Below, in pieces: positions 1 to 6,244 of a DNA stretch of 11,666 bases (position 1 is its first letter; each line of letters starts with the position of its first letter). The notes under the pieces are model-generated. The model did not search any database. It had not been told where the DNA came from and saw only the letters and a program-made list of their open reading frames with translations. Position numbers and translations under genes: made by a program. The stretch lies in assembly GCA_002793635.1 (NCBI GenBank), contig PFEM01000003.1, positions 1 to 11,666 on the forward strand. Direction: 5' to 3'. The stretch comes from Candidatus Shapirobacteria bacterium CG10_big_fil_rev_8_21_14_0_10_48_15. Its GTDB lineage: Bacteria; Patescibacteriota; Microgenomatia; PFEM01.

Positions 1-785
1 GCCCAATTTAAATAACCGAAGGCTTCCGGAGAGCGCAGGATCAGCGCCACCACGTTGTCCATCAGGTTATCTTTGAACCAAGCCAAAACACTATTGAGTT
101 GGAAAGGAAAGCCGAAACGAAGCAGTCTGGAAGCCACTTTTTTTTCAAAACCGAAACCTATCTTCCAGGGTGACAATAAATAAATTGCGATTAGGCCAAC
201 CACCCCCCGTGACAAAACGGCCCAAGAAAAGCTTTTGATGCCAAAGCCAAAATAAGCCAAACTAACCAAAACGCCGTTAAAAATAATTGTTTCGGCAATT
301 TCCGGAATCACCAGCAGGTTAAATTTCAAACGCCTTTCAAGCAAAACGGAAGGAATTGATTTTAAAGAAGCCAAAAGCAACGAAAAAGCCAAGGCCCGTC
401 CTAACCAAAGACCGTCGTTGTCAAACTTTAACACCTTTTGCGCTAAAGGCAAAAATAAAATAATTAAAATTACCAAACAAACAACCAGCAATTGCTGAAT
501 CGTAAAGGTGGTCGTTAACTCCCGACGAGTCAATTTTTCTTTTTTTTGCACCAAGGCCGCCGCCAAACCAATATCAGAAAAAAAGACAAAAAGCAGCACA
601 AAATTGGAAACGACGCCATAAATACCAAAAGCAAAAGGGCTCAAAAAACGGGAAACAAAGATACTGGCCACAAAAGTAACCATTTGCAAAAAAATCATCC
701 GTAAAAGGAAACTCGCCACGCCGGTAGCGGTTCTTTGCTTGATTACCTCAAACTCGATTTCCGGAGTGTCAACTACTTCCGTCAT
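1..785 (-). CDS. Wzx/MOP-type polysaccharide (lipid-linked oligosaccharide) flippase, N-terminal part
   Basis: Open from the ATG at 785 to the left edge (about 261 codons, no stop), so the C-terminal half lies outside the window. The protein starts MTEVVDTPEIEFEVIKQR, a hydrophilic cytoplasmic tail, then has repeated hydrophobic segments. The segment around residues 29-60 (FLQMVTFVASIFVSRFLSPF followed by AFGIYGV) resembles the first helices of the Polysacc_synt/MATE-like MOP exporters, in which 'LsP.eyGiy' after helix 1 is typical. A later stretch, FGFPFQLNSVLAWFKDNLMD, matches the repeat that opens the second bundle in this family. Known members move undecaprenyl- or other polyprenyl-linked glycans across the cytoplasmic membrane. 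The start is 17 bases after the stop of the upstream membrane-protein gene and no strong Shine-Dalgarno is visible, so it is probably translated from a shared transcript. The family call is fairly sure; the transported glycan is unknown. Confidence 0.8.
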   Translation of the reverse strand, partial: MTEVVDTPEIEFEVIKQRTATGVASFLLRMIFLQMVTFVASIFVSRFLSPFAFGIYGVVSNFVLLFVFFSDIGLAAALVQKKEKLTRRELTTTFTIQQLLVVCLVILIILFLPLAQKVLKFDNDGLWLGRALAFSLLLASLKSIPSVLLERRLKFNLLVIPEIAETIIFNGVLVSLAYFGFGIKSFSWAVLSRGVVGLIAIYLLSPWKIGFGFEKKVASRLLRFGFPFQLNSVLAWFKDNLMDNVVALILRSPEAFGYLNW

Positions 786-802
786 TTTTTATTTTTCGCA
801 GT

Positions 803-2584
803 TTATTCTAACATAAAGCGATAAACTACCCAGTCTTTGTCTTGATAAACTTGGGGCAATTTTTCAAAAAAAATTCGGTTATACTCCTGACCTTCTTTTT
901 GGAAAGCGAAAAAATCAATTCCTGTCTGACTGATAGCGGTCACTTCCATCTCTCCGGCCAAAATCATTTTTTTAGTATTCATTCTTGCTGAAGGATCACC
1001 GCCATAAGCCCAAAGATAATGCGGCCGGCCCAAAAACTTGCCTCTGCCGGCCAAATTAACCGGATCCCAAATGTCTAAATTGGTCAAAAATAAATCAGTA
1101 ACTTGGGTGTTTTTTCTGACCCATTGCAAAAAGGGCGTGCCGTCGGCAAAGGCCACCCAAACATCATTTTTGACCACTAAAAGATTAAGCAAACCGGAGG
1201 CAATAAAAACCGCCAACAAACCGCCGGCAAAAAATTTAAAAATTAATTTCTTTTCCCACAACAAAACTAAAACCCACGCCGAAAGCAGGTTGCCAAACAA
1301 AACAAATAAGTTGAAAAACTTATGATCATTAAAAGGCTCACGAGCAAAATTAAACAAATTGGGAGCAATAAACAAAATCAAGATCGGCAAAAAAAATCTT
1401 TTTACTGTCAATGGCACAACCAGCCAGCCGACAAACATTAAAGGCAAACCGACGCCGAAATTAAAAAACCAAAACTTCAGCCAAGCAAGCAGGGTCAAAT
1501 GATCCCCAACCAAAAAGCCGGGCCGCCAGCTGATTTGGTTATCGGTATATTGGCGGATAAACCACAGTTGCGGCAAAGCCACCAAACAGGCAATGACCAG
1601 AATTAAAAACCAATCTTGTTTATTTTTGACTGCCAAGAGGCTAACCACCCCAACCAGGCCCACTGCCAGAAAAACAAAACTGTGCCAAAAAGGAAGCAAC
1701 CCGAACAAAATACCGAGAAAAATAACACTTTTCCTTTTTAAATTGGTTTGTCGGAGCGCCAAAATGAAAAGCAAAAACAAGCCGAAACCGAAAACTAAGT
1801 GCCGCTGATTAGTAAAAACATTAATATTAAAAAAGCCGCCGAAAAATTTATCGACGGTGAGGCCATTGTCAAGATAGACGTTATGATTTCGCAAATTAAC
1901 TAAAAAGTTGCTTAAGCCATGTTTCTTGAAAAAAAATAACCAAGATAAATCGGGCGTTAACAAAAAAAACAAAGCGCTTAAAAATCCCAAGAGTTTACTT
2001 TTTTTACTAAAAAGTTCTTGGCTGAAATAAAACAGAAAAACAAAAATAAAGGCCAAACTTAAAGATGAGGGCAAATTATAAGCCAAGGCAAGCGACCAGC
2101 CGCCTTTTTCAAACATGGCCGTGGCAAAATCAAACAAAAAATGATAAAAAATCGGCACCCCGGCATAAAAAGGCAGTGCGGCAGGAAAATTATCTCCCTG
2201 CGAAAAAGAACGAATCAGCGGCACATGGGCCCCAAAGTCTAAATATTCATTGGAAGCGACCAAAACCGTGTCACTTCGATAGGCAAAAGTGCGACTAAAA
2301 AACCACCAGCTGAACAAAAAGCTGATTAAAAAAATCAGCCCCCATGACTGGCCAGGCCAAAAAAACTTGATTCGCCGCCGCTGCCACCATAACACCACAA
2401 AAGCCGCTGCCAAAAAAACAAACAGATTACCTTTCAAGGCAAAAAGAATTGTCCCCGAAGCCCACAAGCCCACAAAAAAAGCGGTCCCAAAAAAATAGGG
2501 GGTTTTCTTGAAAAACGGCAAAAACTCCCCCACCAAAATTGCCCCCAACAAAAAAACACTTACCAGCAAGATCGCCGCCAACAT
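803..2584 (-). CDS. GT-C-like polytopic membrane protein, putative glycosyltransferase
   Basis: 593 residues with many hydrophobic segments from residue 1 to about 470, then a soluble C-terminal domain of about 110 residues. I do not recognise an exact family. The architecture is that of GT-C glycosyltransferases. An acidic first large loop (about 104-155) holds YLDFGAHVPLIRSFSQGDNF, with D116 and H120 as candidate catalytic or metal-site residues, followed by AGVPIFYHFLFDF. The soluble tail contains GRGKFLGRPHYLWAYGGD (about 513-530) and ends with VYQDKDWVVYRF, a closing strand pattern that recurs in polytopic glycosyltransferase-like proteins. It follows the small GC-rich gene by 39 bases and precedes the flippase by 17 bases, which places it in a glycan-assembly context. 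No good Shine-Dalgarno precedes the ATG at 2584. Role inferred: sugar transfer on the outer face from a polyprenyl-phosphate donor. It could instead be a non-catalytic membrane protein of the same fold. Confidence 0.7.
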   Translation of the reverse strand: MLAAILLVSVFLLGAILVGEFLPFFKKTPYFFGTAFFVGLWASGTILFALKGNLFVFLAAAFVVLWWQRRRIKFFWPGQSWGLIFLISFLFSWWFFSRTFAYRSDTVLVASNEYLDFGAHVPLIRSFSQGDNFPAALPFYAGVPIFYHFLFDFATAMFEKGGWSLALAYNLPSSLSLAFIFVFLFYFSQELFSKKSKLLGFLSALFFLLTPDLSWLFFFKKHGLSNFLVNLRNHNVYLDNGLTVDKFFGGFFNINVFTNQRHLVFGFGLFLLFILALRQTNLKRKSVIFLGILFGLLPFWHSFVFLAVGLVGVVSLLAVKNKQDWFLILVIACLVALPQLWFIRQYTDNQISWRPGFLVGDHLTLLAWLKFWFFNFGVGLPLMFVGWLVVPLTVKRFFLPILILFIAPNLFNFAREPFNDHKFFNLFVLFGNLLSAWVLVLLWEKKLIFKFFAGGLLAVFIASGLLNLLVVKNDVWVAFADGTPFLQWVRKNTQVTDLFLTNLDIWDPVNLAGRGKFLGRPHYLWAYGGDPSARMNTKKMILAGEMEVTAISQTGIDFFAFQKEGQEYNRIFFEKLPQVYQDKDWVVYRFMLE

Positions 2585-2590
2585 ATCTTT

Positions 2591-2599
2591 AGTTTAGCA
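2591..2599 (-). promoter_or_regulatory. Possible extended -10 box for a leaderless start of the 593-aa gene
   Basis: Reading the minus strand, TGCTAAACT (TGn plus a 4/6 match to TATAAT) ends 6 bases before the ATG at 2584. This spacing would put the transcription start on the start codon. The -35 position (GTGAGT at 17 bases) is poor. The idea rests on the lack of a Shine-Dalgarno for this gene and on the better leaderless promoters at 10078-10113. Weak. Confidence 0.25.
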
Positions 2600-2623
2600 A
2601 AAAATAATTGCAAACTCACCCAC

Positions 2624-2899
2624 TTAAGCGGCTCGAAGAACCGTGGCAATTTGCTTTGCCAACTCTCGGCCGCAAGTTGTGCGGTAGGTGGCCCCATCAA
2701 AGTAAATGTGCTCCTTACCTCCGTCCTCCATCCTGATGGTTACCTCTGGCAAGTAGCAAACGGGACAGCCGATGTCCGAGCAGCAGACCCGACGGACTGT
2801 CACACACTTGACCCCAGGGAGGGAACCAAGCGCCCGTTTCAACCTCCTTGCCTCCTGGGCGAACCACGCCGCCTCAGTTTGTCTTCCCTTGCCTCCCAT
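2624..2899 (-). CDS. Small GC-rich cysteine-containing protein of unknown function
   Basis: 91 residues, no membrane segment, no recognised family. Residues 8-25 look like an amphipathic helix (TEAAWFAQEARRLKRALG). They are followed by probable strands (VKCVTVRRVCC, EVTIRMED, HIYFDG) and a C-terminal helix (GRELAKQIATVLRAA), so a compact alpha/beta fold is likely. Six cysteines: C32, C39, C40, C45, C48 and C76. The C39-C40-x4-C45-P-V-C48 cluster could bind metal or form disulfides. The coding strand was chosen because a strong Shine-Dalgarno (AGGAGG, 6-base spacing) and a good promoter lie directly upstream. My count gives 160 G+C in 276 bases (58%) against 43% in a 120-base sample of the next gene, and it lacks the A/T runs of its neighbours. 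Composition and its own signals suggest separate ancestry, possibly transfer. Probably cytoplasmic, since no signal peptide is seen. Confidence 0.75.
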   Translation of the reverse strand: MGGKGRQTEAAWFAQEARRLKRALGSLPGVKCVTVRRVCCSDIGCPVCYLPEVTIRMEDGGKEHIYFDGATYRTTCGRELAKQIATVLRAA

Positions 2900-2905
2900 T
2901 TTCCG

Positions 2906-2911
2906 CCTCCT
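2906..2911 (-). promoter_or_regulatory. Strong Shine-Dalgarno (AGGAGG) of the 91-aa gene
   Basis: On the minus strand AGGAGG is followed by six bases (CGGAAA) and the ATG at 2899. It is the clearest ribosome binding site in the window and fixes both the strand and the start of the small gene. Confidence 0.8.
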
Positions 2912-2945
2912 GCCTCACCAAAAACAAGTTCCCTACTGGCTTAAT

Positions 2946-2974
2946 ATTATAAACTCCTAACGCAAAAATCCCAA
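2946..2974 (-). promoter_or_regulatory. Sigma70-type promoter upstream of the 91-aa gene
   Basis: On the minus strand the -35 box TTGGGA (2974-2969, 4/6 match) and a perfect -10 TATAAT (2951-2946) are separated by 17 bases. The expected start is near 2939, giving a leader of about 40 bases that carries the AGGAGG site. It lies in the 97-base gap after the 569-aa gene, where no convincing terminator hairpin is seen. Read-through from the upstream cluster plus a boost from this promoter is therefore possible for the three leftmost genes. Confidence 0.7.
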
Positions 2975-2996
2975 GGGCAACCAACAAAAAATCTTC

Positions 2997-4706
2997 TTAC
3001 TGACCAAGGGAACGGAAGGGCTGCTTAAGGGGGTGAAAACCAATGATGATTAAAAAGAGCCCACTGGCCAAAGAAACCAAATTAGCCACCCGGCGAACGG
3101 GAGTATTGGCAAAATGAAACTTGACTTGGTACTGGCTGGCAGGGAGGTTAAACAGAACTTTGCCATTGGCAAATTGGGGTTCGGTAGGCTGGTCATCAAT
3201 CCAAACCTTCCAGCCGGGGAAATAGGCTAGGTTGACCAAAACTTGGCTGTCGGTTTGGGCGTCAACCTGAAAACGATAATCATGCGCTTTGAAAACTGTC
3301 TGGCTGATTTGCGCCTGGCCGGACAAAACCATCACTTTTTGCCAAGCTACTTCCTCCTGGCTGGCCGGCACCGGAAAGTCTCTGGGCAGATATTCATCGG
3401 AAACTTTAGAAGTCGTCCACTTGATATTCATTTCACTCAAATAATCAGGACTAATATCCTTTTGCGGCTGAAAATATTTTTGATTAAAACCGATTACTCC
3501 TGCCGCTAAAGCTATTGATACAATGATATATATCATTGAAGTTTTGGGGAATAAGGAAGCTAAACTGCCGGCGGCGAAGGAAGCGGCCAAGACAGCAAAA
3601 ACTAAAAACCGCCACGGATACTGGATAAAGGCCATCGGTTTTACCAGCTGCCAAACCGATGAAGAAAGCGGCAGCAATAAAAAAATGGCCAAACCGAAAA
3701 TAGCTAGGTTAGCAGCCAAAATGTAGGAGCGGGCCTTGTGTCCGCCCAATCGCGCAAGGCGACCATCAGGGTCGCCCCTACAAATTTGGCAAATTAACAA
3801 AGCCACGCTTACCCCAATCGCCAACCAATGGAGCTTGCCGATCGCAAAGCTCATCCCGTCCAGTCGGCCAGGGGCCGAGCCACCAAACCCCCAGAGGCCA
3901 GTCCAAAGCTGATTGGGGAAAACAAAATGATCTCGCCAGTCCGCCCCACCGCCAAGCTGACCAAAAACTTTGGTAAAACGCATTTCCGTCAAAGCCGGCA
4001 ACCAGTAAAAAGCGCTGGCACCTAGCGCCAAAATTATGAATTTAGAATTAAGAATTAAGAATGATTTTTTATTTTTTGAAGTAAAAAATAAAATCACCAA
4101 AACAATTCCCAAAAAGGGCACCAGCATCAAGGCGGTGAGGTTGTGCGATAAAATGACGGCTGCCAAACTCAAACCGGCCAGCAGAACAGCGCCGGGCAGG
4201 ACCTTAAAAATTCGGTAAACTCCTAAAAACACCAGCGGCAAAAAAGCGTAAGCCCAAAGCTCGCCCACTGACCCCCTGACATAGATTTGGACTGCATGAT
4301 AAGGGGCATAAACATAAAACAGGGCCGCTACCACGCCACCCTTGCGACCCCAAAATTCTTTGGCCAAAAAGTACATGCTCACGCCGGCCAAAATAATGCC
4401 TAGACCAAACATCATTTTGGTAGCTACCAAAGCATCAAAACCAACCAGATTAAGAAAGCCACCCACGTAATAAGCTAAGGGGGCATAAAAATTAAAAAGC
4501 GGGTAGCCGTAACCGTAGCCCAAATCGGCCACCCAGCGAACCGGCAGTTGACCGTCTTGGAGCGCTGCTGCCAGCTGACTGACACGAGCAACTTGGGTAT
4601 CATCATGCATCGGAAAAAAACCGAGATGAAAAAGAGGCCAGATGGCAAAACAGGACAGGCAGGCGATAAGTAATAAGTGATAAGCAATCGGCGAAATTCT
4701 TTTCAT
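2997..4706 (-). CDS. PTPS-related polytopic membrane protein (GT-C-like), copy 2, with in-frame repeat insertions
   Basis: 569 residues. The N-terminal half matches the family named '6-pyruvoyl-tetrahydropterin synthase related domain; membrane protein' (PF10131-like), now generally regarded as GT-C-like. It has an acidic loop motif H34-D35-D36, GQLPVRW at 52-58, YGYGYP at 64-69, YAPY at 133-136, RGSVGE at 144-149, SHN at 187-189 and WLP at 235-237. Residues 495-545 form an extracytoplasmic module (YFPGW, IDDQ, PAS), followed by a final membrane helix. Likely role: transfer of a sugar from a polyprenyl-phosphate carrier outside the membrane; D35/D36 are candidate catalytic acids (inference). 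The start overlaps the upstream paralog's stop as ATGA, and AAGGA (4720-4716) sits 9 bases before it, so translation is coupled. Oddities: residues 309-329 are encoded by a REP-like palindromic element, residues 214-223 by a heptamer repeat, and residues 390-396 by an 18-bp perfect palindrome. Confidence 0.85.
   Translation of the reverse strand: MKRISPIAYHLLLIACLSCFAIWPLFHLGFFPMHDDTQVARVSQLAAALQDGQLPVRWVADLGYGYGYPLFNFYAPLAYYVGGFLNLVGFDALVATKMMFGLGIILAGVSMYFLAKEFWGRKGGVVAALFYVYAPYHAVQIYVRGSVGELWAYAFLPLVFLGVYRIFKVLPGAVLLAGLSLAAVILSHNLTALMLVPFLGIVLVILFFTSKNKKSFLILNSKFIILALGASAFYWLPALTEMRFTKVFGQLGGGADWRDHFVFPNQLWTGLWGFGGSAPGRLDGMSFAIGKLHWLAIGVSVALLICQICRGDPDGRLARLGGHKARSYILAANLAIFGLAIFLLLPLSSSVWQLVKPMAFIQYPWRFLVFAVLAASFAAGSLASLFPKTSMIYIIVSIALAAGVIGFNQKYFQPQKDISPDYLSEMNIKWTTSKVSDEYLPRDFPVPASQEEVAWQKVMVLSGQAQISQTVFKAHDYRFQVDAQTDSQVLVNLAYFPGWKVWIDDQPTEPQFANGKVLFNLPASQYQVKFHFANTPVRRVANLVSLASGLFLIIIGFHPLKQPFRSLGQ
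3521..3538. repeat. Perfect 18-bp palindrome inside coding sequence
   Basis: CAATGATAT followed directly by ATATCATTG, with no mismatch. It encodes residues 390-396 (SMIYIIV), the start of a membrane helix of the 569-aa protein. It could be a chance product of AT-rich hydrophobic codons or a remnant of a palindromic repeat; no second copy is seen in the window. Confidence 0.5.
3722..3782. repeat. REP-like double-hairpin element inserted in frame within a gene
   Basis: 61 bp bounded by near-perfect terminal inverted repeats: TGTAGGAGCG at 3722 and, on the other strand from 3782, TGTAGGGGCG (9/10). Each arm folds on its own. The right arm is GGCGACC-ATCAG-GGTCGCC, a perfect 7-bp stem; the left arm is GCGGGC-CTTGT-GTCCGC, with one mismatch. 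About ten bases separate the arms. The flanks read AA on both sides, consistent with a 2-bp target duplication, so the net insertion would be 63 bp or 21 codons. Removing it restores an uninterrupted LLICQI-LAANLAIF reading. The style (TGTAGGGGCG-hairpin ends) is that of short dispersed palindromes seen in many environmental bacterial genomes, from memory and not from a search. Confidence 0.8.
4038..4065. repeat. AT-rich heptamer tandem repeat inside coding sequence
   Basis: Four consecutive 7-base units read on the plus strand: GAATTTA, GAATTAA, GAATTAA, GAATGAT. They lie in the 569-aa gene, where the minus strand encodes roughly residues 214-223 (KSFLILNSKF), within the loop before WLP. The heptamer period is not a multiple of three but the frame stays open. 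Similar GAATTAA-type strings occur as dispersed intergenic repeats in other bacteria (recollection). Confidence 0.55.
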
Positions 4707-6244
4707 TTTTTTCGATCCTTAATTAATAAACCCGCCACTACCAACAAGCTGACCAAGGAAATGGCGTCGGCTGTCAAGCGAATTTTGGTTTCGCCAAATT
4801 CAGCCAACACCCGATAACTGCCGGCCGGCACCGCAAAAGTAATCAAACCCTGAGGGTTGTCGTAATCAAGCGGCACCGGTTGGCCATCAATTTTTACCTG
4901 CCAGCCAGGAAAAAAGAGCGTGTTAATTTGCACCACGCTATCGGTCTTGGTTTGAAGATCAAAATTAACTTTTTTAGAATTAAAAACCAGCTTTTCGATC
5001 AGCCCCTCACCGGCGACCAGGGCTACTTTTTGGCTGGCGTGACTGACCGGTTTTTCCTTCACCCAAATCGGCATGTATTCGTCTTGGATCGTCGTCGTCG
5101 CCTCGTTGGTCGCATAAAAACTTTCCGGCTGATTAACAAAAACTTGGGGCTTAGCGTGGTTAACATTAAGCAAAATTACTAAGGCCAACAAAAGCATCGC
5201 CAGCCACTGATGACTAACGCTGCCTGCCAAAACAGCGCTGCAAAAAGTGGCTACAGCTAAAAGCCGCCAAGGAAATTGCACCCACCAAAGAAGCGGGATT
5301 GCCTGCCATACAGGCAGAGAAAGAGGCAAGACTAAAAATAAAGTTGCCGCCAGAACGAAAAGAAAAAAGCTCGTTTGCCGCCTTAGTTTGGTTAAAAAAA
5401 TCGCCGAAAAAATTACCGTCAAAAGCTGAACCAAACCTAAATGCGCTAAAAGCTGTTGGAGATTAAAAAAATGATCTTGAAAATTGGCGACACTAAACTG
5501 GCTTAAAACCGTGAATTGCTTATCGTAAAGGGCCGGTAGCCAAAAAAAGCAAGCCAAACCCAAACCCAAAATGATCATTAACAAAAAGCCTATGTAGGGG
5601 CGCCGTTGACTGCGCCCGCGCGTTATAACCAAATAACCCATGTAGCCGAAAATTAGCGGCGTAAAAAGCAGGGCCATAATATTATGAGAAACAAGCAAGC
5701 CAGCATAAGCCAAAGCGCCGATGGCAACGTCACGCCAGCACTGCCTTTTGCCCAACTTGGCAATCATCCAAAAAATTAGAGGGACAAAAATAAAACTCAT
5801 CGCTTCCCCCAGAGAGCCGCGAATATAAGTATCTAACAACCGGTAAGGCGCGTAAGTATAAAAAATTGCCGCCAGCACTCCTCCCCACTCTCCCCATAAT
5901 TCTCGACCAAAAAAATACATTAACACCGCGGCAATAAAAAAGCTGAAAATAAAAACCAACTTAACCGAATCAACAAAGGAGAAACCCAAAAGGTGAAAGC
6001 CTTCTCCCCAATAAAGCGATAACGGGTAAGAAAAATTAAAAACAGGGTAACCGTAACCATAATTGAGTCTGGCCGCCCAACGCACCGGAATTTGACCGGC
6101 CACAAAGCTACGGTGAAAATCCGAAAGCCTGATTACCATCCAATCGCCGTCATCGGAAACAAAAAAACCGGGGCGAAAAAGAGCCAGCGTGGCTGGAAAA
6201 ACAAGGATTAATAGTAAAATTAAAAAGGCCTTCTTTTTAAACAT
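4703..6244 (-). CDS. PTPS-related polytopic membrane protein (GT-C-like), copy 1
   Basis: 513 residues, clear paralog of the gene that follows it. Shared landmarks are SDD at 30-32, GQIPVRW at 50-56, YGYGYP at 62-67, YAPY at 131-134, RGSLGE at 142-147, SHN at 186-188 and WLP at 235-237. It has many hydrophobic segments, an extracytoplasmic C-terminal module (FFPGW at 444-448, DGQ, PAG at 473-475), a last helix and a basic tail KDRKK. Known of the family: GT-C-like membrane proteins with an acidic first loop; sugar and acceptor are unknown. The start overlaps the end of the YfhO-family gene by 25 bases; no later ATG would preserve the first helix and the SDD loop. Only a weak TAGGG lies upstream, so coupling to the preceding gene is likely. 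Residues 210-218 (GRSQRRPYI) are encoded by a half-copy of the same type of palindrome found in the next gene. Confidence 0.85.
   Translation of the reverse strand: MFKKKAFLILLLILVFPATLALFRPGFFVSDDGDWMVIRLSDFHRSFVAGQIPVRWAARLNYGYGYPVFNFSYPLSLYWGEGFHLLGFSFVDSVKLVFIFSFFIAAVLMYFFGRELWGEWGGVLAAIFYTYAPYRLLDTYIRGSLGEAMSFIFVPLIFWMIAKLGKRQCWRDVAIGALAYAGLLVSHNIMALLFTPLIFGYMGYLVITRGRSQRRPYIGFLLMIILGLGLACFFWLPALYDKQFTVLSQFSVANFQDHFFNLQQLLAHLGLVQLLTVIFSAIFLTKLRRQTSFFLFVLAATLFLVLPLSLPVWQAIPLLWWVQFPWRLLAVATFCSAVLAGSVSHQWLAMLLLALVILLNVNHAKPQVFVNQPESFYATNEATTTIQDEYMPIWVKEKPVSHASQKVALVAGEGLIEKLVFNSKKVNFDLQTKTDSVVQINTLFFPGWQVKIDGQPVPLDYDNPQGLITFAVPAGSYRVLAEFGETKIRLTADAISLVSLLVVAGLLIKDRKK
5593..5617. repeat. 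Half-copy of the REP-like element within a gene
   Basis: Begins TGTAGGGGCG, the same end as the full element at 3722-3782, and folds as GGGCGC-CGTTGACT-GCGCCC (6-bp perfect stem; the inner bases C and T nearly extend it). Only one hairpin arm is recognisable; the sequence after it does not form the second arm. It is read in frame as residues 210-218 of the 513-aa protein. Confidence 0.6.

Noticed and set aside
2651..2944. Plus-strand frame of about 97 codons opposite the small GC-rich gene
   Set aside because: It begins at TTG without a Shine-Dalgarno or promoter, is proline/serine-rich without clear structure, and the minus strand has promoter, AGGAGG and a sensible protein over the same bases.
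2960..2996. Terminator after the 569-aa gene
   Set aside because: CCC/GGG next to a T-run is seen on the minus strand, but the stem is only three bases with a two-base loop, and it overlaps the -35 box of the next gene.
5303..5317. Hairpin GCCTG-CCATA-CAGGC
   Set aside because: It encodes the LPVWQAI segment, whose VWQ is shared with the paralog (SSVWQ), so it is explained by protein conservation.
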